From NCBI GenBank assembly GCA_012522535.1, contig JAAYKF010000024.1, forward strand, positions 1 to 36,065: a DNA stretch of 36,065 nt, read 5' to 3'. This document shows, piece by piece, positions 1 through 11,500 of this stretch; position 1 is the first letter of the stretch, and the number at the start of each line of letters is the position of its first letter. Under the pieces are notes generated by a model that made no database searches, was not told the origin of the DNA, and saw only the letters and a list, made by a program, of their open reading frames with translations. This stretch comes from Bacteroidales bacterium (GTDB lineage: Bacteria > Bacteroidota > Bacteroidia > Bacteroidales > WCHB1-69). The position numbers and the translations under genes were made by a program.

Positions 1-235
1 CTAACTTTTTCATCTAAATTACTGAATATCAGTCTTTTATCCAAATTTTTATGTTGATATTTTGAAAAACTTATCAACACTAAAATGTTGATTATCAGTG
101 AGTTAATTTTTTGTCATGTAGTGAGCATAGCCTTAGTAAAGGAAATGTGAAATAAAAAAGTAGAGTTAAAATAAACCTAAATCCTTGTAGATGTTGAAGT
201 TCTATGTTTGAGGAGGTAAATTTATTAAAAAACGG

Positions 236-784
236 TTAAATGTCCGCTCCGTTCGTTTCAATCTCTGTTTCAGCCTCGTTTTCTTGGTATAGGTTTTGTC
301 TTCCCAATCTGTCCATTGCCGACCTAAAGGCGGGTAGGGTTTTCTCGGCTATTGGCTCCACAAATCTATAAGAAATTGATTCTTCTTTTGTGGAGTTTTT
401 AATAATTAAACCGTGGGGATCGTATGAGTTTAAAAATTTAAAAAATATACTGGCGATGAGCAATATTTTTAATGCTCCAAATATGGCTCCAAAAACTTTG
501 TTTGCCATATCTGAAATTGTAATTTCTACAATTTTCTCCGCAGCTTTAGAAATTATGTAAACAGCTGCAATTATCAGAGCAAATGTTATGGCAAAAGAGA
601 TAATTTCGGCGTAATTTCCGCCAATATTTAGCCATTCGCCTACTTTGTTGGAAAAATTAATGGCTACCCATGTTCCCAAAAAGAGTGCTACAATGCTTGA
701 AAGTTCAAAAATTAAACCTTTTCTGAAGCCTTTGTAGGTAAACCAAAGTGCAGGTACTAAAACAAAAATATCTATAAAATTCAT
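236..784 (-). CDS. CvpA family membrane protein
   Basis: 182-aa ORF, multiple hydrophobic segments, N-terminus MNFIDIFVLVPALWFTYKGFRKGLIFELSSIVALFLG typical of the CvpA family; last gene of a minus-strand operon. Confidence 0.85.
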   Translation of the reverse strand: MNFIDIFVLVPALWFTYKGFRKGLIFELSSIVALFLGTWVAINFSNKVGEWLNIGGNYAEIISFAITFALIIAAVYIISKAAEKIVEITISDMANKVFGAIFGALKILLIASIFFKFLNSYDPHGLIIKNSTKEESISYRFVEPIAEKTLPAFRSAMDRLGRQNLYQENEAETEIETNGADI

Positions 785-789
785 CTCAA

Positions 790-1533
790 TTATAGGAGTT
801 TTTTTGTTAATTCAGAAGCATACACAAAGTCGTGAAGCTCTTTGTTATCAGTACTCAAAACATCATCCTTCGAACCACTCCACCACAGTTCCCCACGGTG
901 GATAAATGCTACTCTATCGCCAATTTCCAACACAGAGTTCATATCGTGAGTATTGATAATTGTAGTTATACCATATTCGTGTGTAATTTCAGAAATCAAG
1001 TTGTCGATAACTACTGCTGTTAGGGGGTCTAAGCCAGAATTTGGCTCATCGCAGAAAAGATATTTTGGGTTCATGGCAATAGCCCTTGCAATGGCAACAC
1101 GTTTTTTCATTCCACCACTAATTTCGGAGGGAAAAAGTTTGTTTTTGTTGATAATATCTACTCGCTTTAAACAAAAATTTGCCCTATCTAATTTCTCCTC
1201 TTTAGACATATTTGTAAACATATCCAGCGGAAACATCACATTCTCTTCCACATTCAAAGAGTCGAAAAGTGCAGCACCTTGAAAAATCATACCAATCTCT
1301 TTTCTAAGTTCCTTTTGTTGGTTTTCGGAGGTGTTGCTAAATTTTCTGTTAGAGTATAAAACTTCACCTTCTTCAGGTTTTAACAGCCCTACCAAACATT
1401 TCATCAATACAGTTTTTCCAGAACCACTTTGTCCAATAATCAGATTATTTTTACCCTCTTCAAAGGAGAAATTTATATCCTTTAGAACAGCTCTGTCGTT
1501 GAAGTATTTATATATTCCTTTTGCCTCAATCAT
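790..1533 (-). CDS. mlaF: ABC transporter ATP-binding protein, MlaF/Ttg2A-like
   Basis: Walker A GQSGSGKTVL, signature SGGMKKRVAIARA, Walker B YLFCDEPNSGLDP; overlaps the upstream MlaE ORF by 4 nt. Confidence 0.88.
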   Translation of the reverse strand: MIEAKGIYKYFNDRAVLKDINFSFEEGKNNLIIGQSGSGKTVLMKCLVGLLKPEEGEVLYSNRKFSNTSENQQKELRKEIGMIFQGAALFDSLNVEENVMFPLDMFTNMSKEEKLDRANFCLKRVDIINKNKLFPSEISGGMKKRVAIARAIAMNPKYLFCDEPNSGLDPLTAVVIDNLISEITHEYGITTIINTHDMNSVLEIGDRVAFIHRGELWWSGSKDDVLSTDNKELHDFVYASELTKKLL

Positions 1534-2270
1534 GCCAATAAAAGTTGGGTTAGAATCATATTAAAAAACAGTAAAACTATGCTACTATAAACCACAGCAT
1601 TGGTGCTTGAACGCCCAACTTCTAAAGCTCCACCTTCGGTTTTGTAGCCGTAAAACCCTGAAATAGTGGTGATTATAAAGGCAAAGACAATAGTTTTTAT
1701 CATTGCATAGGATACATCAAATGCCTCGAAATATATTATAATTCCTTCGATGTAATTGCTGGAACTGACCAATTTTGTATTTATAGCTGCCAACCAACCC
1801 CCAAAAATTGAGGTGAAAATACTGAAAACTACCAAAACGGGATTTATTAAAACAAAGGCAACCACTTTGGGAAGTATAAGATGTGTAGCAGAGTTTATGC
1901 CCATAACTTCCAATGCGTCAATTTGTTCTGTAACACGCATTGTGCCAATTTCGGAGGCTATTCGTGAGCCTACTTTTCCAGCCAAAAACAGACTGATTAT
2001 TGTGGGCGAAAACTCTAAAATCACCGATTGACGAACGGTGAAACCAACAGTCCAATTGGGCACCAAAGGGCTCTCAATTTGAAAAGCTGTTTGAATGGTA
2101 ACAACAGCACCCATAAAAACAGAAATCAATACAACAAAACCAATGGACTCATAGCCCAAAACCTCCATCTCGTGCCAAATTTGTTTTCTAAAAACACTCA
2201 TCTGCTGAGGCCTTTTGAAAACACGCCGCATCAATAAAAGATATGAACCTATGTTTTGTAGATATTTCAT
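1530..2270 (-). CDS. mlaE: MlaE-family ABC transporter permease
   Basis: 246-aa ORF with MlaE-like hydrophobic pattern (VLISVFMGAVVTIQTAFQ ... GSRIASEIGTMRVTEQIDALEVMGINS). Confidence 0.9.
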   Translation of the reverse strand: MKYLQNIGSYLLLMRRVFKRPQQMSVFRKQIWHEMEVLGYESIGFVVLISVFMGAVVTIQTAFQIESPLVPNWTVGFTVRQSVILEFSPTIISLFLAGKVGSRIASEIGTMRVTEQIDALEVMGINSATHLILPKVVAFVLINPVLVVFSIFTSIFGGWLAAINTKLVSSSNYIEGIIIYFEAFDVSYAMIKTIVFAFIITTISGFYGYKTEGGALEVGRSSTNAVVYSSIVLLFFNMILTQLLLA

Positions 2271-2501
2271 AAACTAATTTTGGCTAAATTAATGTTTTTC
2301 TCTCAAACAGAAAACAATTATAATCGAATTTTTTTCGATAGAAATAAAAATTTGCCATATGCTGAAAATTCTTTCTAAAAATTAAGCAACAAAAACTAAT
2401 AAAATTCGTAAAATATAAGATTGTATTAAATGTAGGATTAAACAACTGAATATCAGACTTGTAATGGTAAATATGCACAAAGCGACATATGTTAAAAATA
2501 A

Positions 2502-2530
2502 TTGCAATATAAATATTTTTTATATTTTTG
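2502..2530 (+). promoter_or_regulatory. Candidate Bacteroidetes promoter for the giant surface protein gene
   Basis: TTG (2502-2504), 18-nt spacer, TATTTTTG (2523-2530) matches the Bacteroidetes -33 TTG / -7 TAnnTTTG consensus; ATG 52 nt downstream. Confidence 0.5.
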
Positions 2531-2581
2531 AGGCATAGGAGTAATTATAGGTAATTTGTCATCATAGAAAACATATAAGAC

Positions 2582-5500
2582 ATGGATAAGGCACACACTT
2601 TTTTTGTTAAGAAAAGATTTTTAAAATTATTCTTTTCTGCACTTTTTTTATTCTCTTTTTCACTGAGTTTGTATTCTCAAACTCCACCTGTTGTGAACAA
2701 GATTCCAGATGTAAACACACTTTGTGCTCAAGCTCTTGTGAGCGTCGATATTGTTGGCACTCCACAAGCAGGTTGCAACTGCCATTATGAGCAGCAGCGA
2801 AAATTACCCAACTCCAGTTCATGGGTTAATATGACTGTTGGCGATGAGCTAAATGTTGGATACACCGAAGGAGTTGTTAGCATCCGTGTTCGTATGGTGT
2901 GCACTGGTGGTGCCGGATGTGGTACCAGCGATTGGACCGAGGTTTCGTGGAATGTGGTTAAAAAGCCCACACCGCCAACCTCATTTATTTTAGAACCCAA
3001 CTCGACTGTTTGTACAGATGCCTTATTGACAATAACAGCCGAAGGTGGAAGTGGTGGAACTGGTTCGTGTCATTACCTATATGCAGGAAGTTACAATTCA
3101 AGCCTTAGCCATTTTGCAACATTAGACTGGACTACCGAAAACACATTTGTTGCCGACGAAACTGGCAACTTTTATGCCAGAGCAAGATTCTATTGCGATG
3201 GCTATGGTTGTGATACATCTTCCATATCTGGCTCTGCCTACTGGTCGGTTTACAATAAGCCCAACGCTGCAAATTTGGTAAAAACACCCAATACTGATGG
3301 GGTTTGTGTGGGTGGAATTGTGGGTATTAGTGCCACAAGCGGTTCCCACGGACAGGGAACTTGTACCGACTATTTCAGATATTCTGATGATGGTGGAAAT
3401 ACATGGTCTGACAAACTTACAAGCCGTCCAACAATTACTGCTTCCAACGAGGGGCAGATTATTATAATTGAGGCTTGGCGCGAATGTACTGGCGAAGGCT
3501 GCGAAACATCAGATACCAACTCTGTTTTCTGGAATACTGTTGCCGACCCAGTTTGGGGAGAAATCTCTGTTTCTAAAGATGAAATTTGTCGAGGTGGAAG
3601 TGTGGAGCTAAATGGTGAGTTTATTGGAGGCGTTGGTGGATTTATCCGCTGGTATAGAGCCACAACACCCACTGGAATGGGGAATCAGGTTACTTCGCCA
3701 AACACCCCCAATGCAGCAAATACATATTACTACTATCCCACATATGTAGCAAGTCCTACAAACACAGGCTGTTCATTAGATCCGCCCACAGAGAGGGCTC
3801 AACTTTTGGTGGTAAATAAACCCACTTGGGGAACCACAACATTGTCGCCCACAGAACTTTGTCAAGGTGGAGAAGTGAATTTTAGTACAACAGTAAATGG
3901 TGGTTTAGGTGGTGATATTCAATGGGTTAGGGCTGATGTCTCCAATGGAACAGGTAGCAATGTTACAAGTCCAGATGTGCCACCAGCAGTATCTGAATAT
4001 TTCTATAGACCACAATTTATTCCAGCAGGTAGTGATGATGGTTGCGACTTAGCCGATGGAGCTGAATTTTTGGTTACTGTATATGACTCTCCAACACCCC
4101 AAACAATTACTGGAACCCCCGAAATAGGAAGTTCAATATGTATTGGCGGAAGTGTGAGTGCCACATTCTCAGGTGATATCAACTCAAGTATTGAAATTGA
4201 TGAGTATCAATATTCCACCGATGCTGGAAATAACTGGAGTGATTATACACCAGGCACTTCTGTAACTTCTACCGAGGTTGGCAGTGAAAGTGTTCAAATT
4301 AGAACTCGAAGAGTTTCCACCGATGGCTCATGCGAAAGCGAGTGGGTTGTTGCCACATGGAACGTAGTTCCTCAACCAACAGCACCCAGCCTAAATACCA
4401 AAACTCCAAACTTAGAAAGCATTTGCGATGGTGCCATTGTTAGTGCCACCATCAATGCAGGAAGTGGAGGAATTGATTGCTCGGATATTTTGGAATATAG
4501 CCTAAACAGTGGCTCCACATGGACCCCATATACAGCAGGGCAAAATATTTCCACCGCAGGTGCAACAGCGGTAATAATCAGGGGTTCAAGAGGCAACTGC
4601 AACACAGCCCTTGGTTGCGATGCCAGCGATTGGGCTACAATTGCAGAGTGGACAATTACAAATGTTGAAGCAGCCACATTGAGCCTCACGCCAAACTCAA
4701 CTGAGGTATGTGTAGGTGAAAATGTTTCGGCAACGCTCGATATGCCCGGCTCGGGCGGCGATGGCTGTACTGATATTTTCCAATACAGATACGAAATGTC
4801 GGGGGCGTGGAGTGCATGGTTCCCCTATACCCTCGGAAATAATATCTCTTCGGCAGGAAAAACAAAAATCCAAGTTCGTGCGGTACGCAACTGTCCGCCA
4901 GTTTCTGGATGTACAGATGAAAATGTTTATACATGGGAGGTGAACAATTTTGTTGTTGTTTCACCAACAATGACCAAGCAACCAAATTTAGCTTCAGTGT
5001 GCGAAGGTACCGATGTAAGAGCCATTGTGCAAACATCTGGAAGTGGCGGTTTGGGCTGTAGCGATATTTTTAAATATAGAATTGATGAAGGTGCTTGGAA
5101 CGACTATTTGCCCGGCAGTGATATTTCTACCGTAGGTGCAAATAGCATAGAAATTATTTCCTATCGTGCAGACTGCGACCCCGGTGGGATTTGCGGCGAT
5201 TCGGTGGTGTATTCCTACACATGGAGCGTTGAGCCACAGCCAGCTATGCCCGATTTGATACCAAATATTTTGGAAGATAATATTTGTGCAGGCGATATTG
5301 TTTCTGCCACAATAACCCCCGGAGATGGCGGCGTGGGATGTATAAATTATTCCCAATATAGATTGCTAACAGCAGGAAACTGGTCGGCGTGGTACAACTA
5401 CAATTCGGGACAAAATATTGCCACCATTGGACGACAAGGTGTAGAAATCAGAGCATGGCAAGGAAACTGCTCTGCAGGTGCTGGATGTTTGTCCAGCGAT

Positions 5501-8500
5501 ACTGTTCTGAAAACATGGACCGTACTGCCCAATTTGGTAAATCCCACAATTACAAAAGTACCCAACAGATTGAGTATTTGCGAAGAAGAGACCGTTACAG
5601 CAGCACTTATAAACGCCGGAAGTGGCGGATTAGATTGTTCTGATATTTTCGAATTTAGAACTTTCGATGGTAGCTCGTGGAGCGAATGGTCGGCATTTGC
5701 CTTGGGCGATCCAATTTCAGGATTGGGAACAACAAAAATAGAAATTAGAGCATACAGAGGTGATTGCTACCCCGGAAGTAGCTGCAACAATCCCGATCCA
5801 AATGTGATTTCGTGGAATGTAGTGCCATCGGCCACAAACCCAATGGTAACAAGAGTTCCAGATGAGGATTTTGTTTGTAGTGGCGATAATGTTAGTGCCA
5901 TAATTGTTGATGGTACAGATGGAATAAGTTGCTACAACTACCGTCAATATCGCTATCACAATGGAACAAATTGGTCATCGTGGTACACCTATGTCCCCGG
6001 AAATAATATCACAACCATCGGACGCACTCAAATTGAAGTTAGAGCGTTCCGCGGATGCCAGGCATCAACAGGCTGTGAGTCGTCCGACACCATTTCTGTT
6101 TCGTGGAATATAGTACAAGGAGTGCAACACCCCATTATGGCAAAACAGCCCAATGCAACAACAGTTTGTCAGGGTACAGATTTAATGGCAATGCTTAGCA
6201 CGCCCGGCTCAGGAGGCTCTGACTGTATTGACCAATTTGAAATTAGATTCAACGAGGGAATGTGGATGTCCTACAACCCTGGTGATAATATTGGAACTGA
6301 TAATAGTATAACAAAAGTTGAGGTAAAAGCCATCAGAACAGATTGTTTGGGAGGTCTGATTTGTGGAAATCCCGACGGAAATATTTATACATGGTTACTA
6401 GAACCACAACCCGTAGCACCAGATTTAATTAAAAATCCCAATCAAGAATATGTATGTAGTGGCGAAACAGTTTCGGCAACAACAGTGCCCGGCTCAGGAT
6501 ACTCTTGTAGCGACTATTTCCAATATCGCAGATACAACGAAAACAGCTCTTCTTGGTCAGCATGGATGCTATATATATCTGATTATCAAATACAAACCAC
6601 TGGTTTTTCGCAAATAGAAATTAGAGCTTTCAATCACAATTGTAACCCCACAACTGGCTGTATTCCAGATACAAACCTTATTTCGTGGAATATAATCCCA
6701 AAAGTTAGCAATCCAAGCATAACAAAATCACCCAACATTGTTGAGGTGTGCCAAGGTGCAACAGTTTCGGCAGATATAGTTTTTGGAACAGGTGGAATTG
6801 ATTGTTCAGACTTTGCCGAATATTCCATCGATGGTGGAAACAACTGGAACTTCTACAACCCCAACGATTTAATCAACACCATAGGCTTATCATCGGTTAT
6901 AATTAGAGCTTACACAGCCGATTGTAACCCATTGTTTGATTGTCCTACGTCAGACACAATCAGCGTTTCGTGGATAATTCAAGAATCACCAATGCCCCCA
7001 ATTATTTCACGTTTCCCCGATCAGGATGTGGTTTGTGCAGGTGCCAGCGTAAAAGGCGACATCACCCCCGGAAGTGGCGGAGTGCAATGCAACGATGTTT
7101 ATCAATATAGATACAATTCAGCCTCGGGCTGGAGTTCGTGGAGCACATATCCCAACGGGTATAATATTTCCACCTCTGGCGGAAGAACCGAAATTGAAAT
7201 TAGAGCCTATCGCACTTGTAGTGGATATGCTTGCGATGCTTCAGATACAGCTTTTGTAAGCTGGATAATCGACCCCACATTGGTAAATCCAAGTATAGAA
7301 AAGACCCCCAATTTTGCACAAGTTTGTGAAGGTACAGATATTAGTGCACATATAACAGTTCCCGGAAGTGGCGGTACTGATTGTCAAGATATTATGGAGT
7401 TTTCCATGGATAATGGATTAAGCTGGAACAGCTATAATTCGGGTGATAATATTTCAACCTACGGACTTAGCTCTGTTATAGTTAGAGCCTATCGTGGTGC
7501 TTGTTTGGGCGGTGGTGCTTGTACACCAACGGACACCAATCAAGTGTCGTGGACAATTGTGCCAATGCCAATAATGCCAAGCATCGACCTAATTCCTCAT
7601 ACAGGTGTGGTTTGTCATGGCGAAGAAATTAAAGCAAATATCACCAACGGAACAGGAGGAATTTCTTGTGCTGATTTTGCCCAATATAGAATCAATAATA
7701 ATGGTACTTGGACAGGCTGGTACAACTACACATCTGGTAGTAATATAAATTACTCGGCAAATGCCATTGAGGTTGAAGTTAGGGCTTTCCGCGGAAACTG
7801 CGGTAATGGCTGTGCAGCATCTGATACCATGATAGCACACTGGACGATAGTACCAAGTTTGATAAATCCAATTTTAAGTCAAAACCCAAGTCAAACAAAC
7901 GTTGTTAGTGGAATGGATGTTTCGGCATCAATTGATGTTCCGGGAAGCAATGGCGTGGGCTGTTCCGATATTTTGGAGATGAGAACAGGCGTGGGCGGAA
8001 CTTATAGCGATTGGTATGCATATATGCCCAATAGTGCCATTAGCACCATCGGTGTTGACGAAATTCAGGTGAGAGGATTTAGAGGCTCTTGCACCTCGGG
8101 AGACGAGTGTCCTCCAATGGATACCTTAATCTATTCGTGGTTTGTGGTTGAAGGACCGCAAGCTCCTGATGTTATCAAAAATCCCGATAATGACGTATGT
8201 TCAGGCGAGCTTATTAGTGCAACAATCACCCCCAACAACGGCGGAATAGGTTGTGAAGATTTTGCCCAATATAGATACTTTACAGGAACATGGTCGGCAT
8301 GGACAAACTATGTTTCTGATAGCCCCATCACCTATCCCGTAGATGCTACATTGGTGGAGGTGAAGGCATGGCGTGGAAACTGCGACCCCATTTCTGGAGC
8401 CCTTAGCTCCGATACAGTTTTTGTTAGCTGGAATATTATACCAACAATGGTTAACCCCATTTTAGAGAAATACCCTGATGTGGCTCAAGTGTGCCAAGGT

Positions 8501-11500
8501 GTTGATGTTTCGGCAAGTATAACAACGCCCGGAAACGGCGGAAACTCTTGCTCCGATATTCTCCAATTTAGAGTTAATAACGGACTTGATTACACCGAAT
8601 GGACTCACTATCTCGAAGGCTCAAATATAAGTACACACGGACTTACCCAAGTAGAAATTAGAGGGTTTAGAGGTGATTGCTTGTCAGGACCAGAATGTCC
8701 ACCAGCGGATACATTAGTATATACATGGCAGGTTGAAGAGTCGGCAATAGCACCCACAATTACACCAATTCCCAATACAGAAAATGTTTGTTATGGTGCA
8801 CCCGTTTCAGCCGATATTACCCCCGGAAGTGGTGGAATTGACTGCGAAGAAATTTATCAATATCGACTGTTTGATGGCTCCACTTGGAGTGCGTGGAATG
8901 CATATATATCGGGAGAAAATATAGAATATTTAGCCTCAACCACCAAGATTGAATTGCAGGTGCAAAGAGGCAATTGCGATGTTAGTAGCGGCTGCGACAA
9001 CTCATTAATCAACTCCGTTAGCTGGAATATTATCCCATCATTGGCAAACCCAATTTTAACCAAAAACCCCAATTTCGAATCTGTTTGTGGAGGTGTTGAT
9101 GTTTCGGCATCGATTGCCACAGCAGGCTCTGGCGGAATTGGCTGTTCTGATATTCTTCAGTTCAGAACCAATAGCGGTGGAGGATTTGGTGAATGGGCAA
9201 CTTATTTGGAAGGAAGCCCAATAAATACCAATGAATTAACCCAAGTAGAAATTAGAGGATATAGAGGCGATTGCTTAGCTGCAGACGAGTGTCCACCACA
9301 AGATACAACAATCTATTCGTGGATAATTACCCCCGGACCGCAAGCCCCAACAATTACCAAATTGCCCGACGAAAATCAAGTTTGTAGAGGAACCGAAATT
9401 TCAGCACAAATCACCGAAGGTTACGGTGGTGGCGGTTGTAGCGATGTGTATGAATACAGACTATTCGACGGTAGCACATGGAGTTCTGCCACCGAATATA
9501 TTTCGGGAAGCCCCATAAACTATTTAGCCAATACAGAGCAGGTAGAAGTTACAGTATATAGAGGAAATTGCGATGCAAGTTCAGGCTGTATCGATTCTGA
9601 TGTAAACATAGCAACATGGGAAATTCTCGAATATATGACCAACCCCATTCTTGAAAAACATCCCGATGTAAATACTATTTGTAGTGGCACTGATGTATCT
9701 GCCACCATAGTAACACCCGGAAGTGGCGGAGTAGGTTGTTCCGATTTATTAGAATATAGATTTGATAGCGGCTCTGGTTTTGGAGCTTGGAACACATATA
9801 TGGAAGGCGATTTTATCAACACCGACTCCTATATTGCAATACAAATTAGAGGAACTCACACCAACTGTATTAGTGGAGACGAGTGTCCGCCAACAGACAA
9901 TATAATATATGAGTGGTCAATTATGCCAGCCCCCATTCAGCCCACCATTACAAAAATACCCAACCAAGATGAAATATGCTTCGGCGAAAATATTTCAGCC
10001 TTAGTTACCCCCGGAAGTGGTGGCGACGACTGCGAAGAGATATACGAATATCGAACCTTCAACGGAGGGTGGAGTGCATGGTTGCCATATGTTTCAGAGA
10101 CTAATATTAACTATATAGCCAACACCGATAGTGTAGTAATTAGGGCTTTTAGAGCCGATTGTAACCCACTTTCAGGTTGCGGTTCATCAGACACATCAAG
10201 TGTGAAATGGGCAATAATTGAAAATATTGCTTTCCCAACATTGACCCAAAACCCCGATGTAGCAGCCATTTGCGAAGGAACTGATGTTTCGGCATCAGTT
10301 GCCACAGCAGGTTCTGGTGGCGTAGGCTGCTCCGATATTTTAGAGTTTAGAACAAAAGTAGGAACCAGTTACTCCGTTTGGAGCACCTACCTTGAAGCCG
10401 ACCTAATTCCAAGTTTTGGAGTGGATGAAATTCAAGTGCGTGCCTATGTTGGTAATTGCATCAGTGGCGACCAATGTGCCCCCGAAGATACATTAATATA
10501 TAGCTGGACAGTTACACCACAACCCACAGCTCCCGTTATAGCCAAAAATCCCGATGTAGAAAACATTTGTAGCGGAAGCATTATTAGTGCCAATATCACC
10601 CCCGGAACGGGTGGTAGCAACTGTTCCGAAATTTATGAATATAGACTTTTCAACGGAACATGGGGAGCATGGACAAGCTATACAAGTGGCTCAAATATTA
10701 ACTACGGTGATGCCACAATGGTTGAAGTACAGGCCAAACGTGGAAATTGCGATGCAAGCTCTGGATGTACTGAAAGCGATGTGAGCACAGTTCAATGGAA
10801 TGTTTTCCCACAACCAATTTCTCCAACAATAGAAAAAGCTCCCAACTTAGCTTCTGTTTGCGAAGGAACTAATGTTATGGCCAATCTTGCCAATGCTGGA
10901 AGTGGCGGCATTGATTGTTCAGATATTTATGAATTTAGAACAAAAACAGGTAGCATATGGAGTGAATGGCTAACATATATCCCCGGCGATGCCATATCAA
11001 CTACATCATTTACCGAAATTGAAGTTAGAGCATATCGTGGCAACTGCCAAGCAGGAAGCCAATGCAATGAGTCTGAACCAAATCTTGTAAGCTGGATAAT
11101 TGAAGAGGCTCCGGTAGCCCCAATCCTAAGCCGAATACCCGATGAGGACAATCTTTGTGCCAACACCGATGTTGCGGCATCAGCAGTGGCTGGCTACAAT
11201 GGTGTTAGCTGTGAAGATAAATTCGAAAGCAGAACTTTCAACGGTAGTATTTGGTCAAACTGGGTAACGTATATTCCTACTAATCAGATAAATACAAATG
11301 GTATTGACACGGTAGAAATTAGAGGATTCAGATTGTGCGACCCATTGGCTGGTTGCGGAAACAGCGATACCAACCTTGTTAGCTGGAATATTTATCCCGA
11401 AATTGTAATGCCCGAAATGACGAAAGTTCCTGATGTGGACAACGTTTGCGAAGGAACGGACGTGAAAGCCGAAATAGTCCAAAATGGCTCTGGCGGTGCA

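Noticed and set aside
953-1564. Plus-strand ORFs opposite the MlaF-like ATPase
   Set aside because: Antisense to a strongly recognisable ABC ATPase.
2323-2339. ATCGAA-TTTTT-TTCGAT palindrome upstream of mlaE and the giant gene
   Set aside because: A 6-bp AT-rich stem in an AT-rich region is likely by chance; no supporting context.
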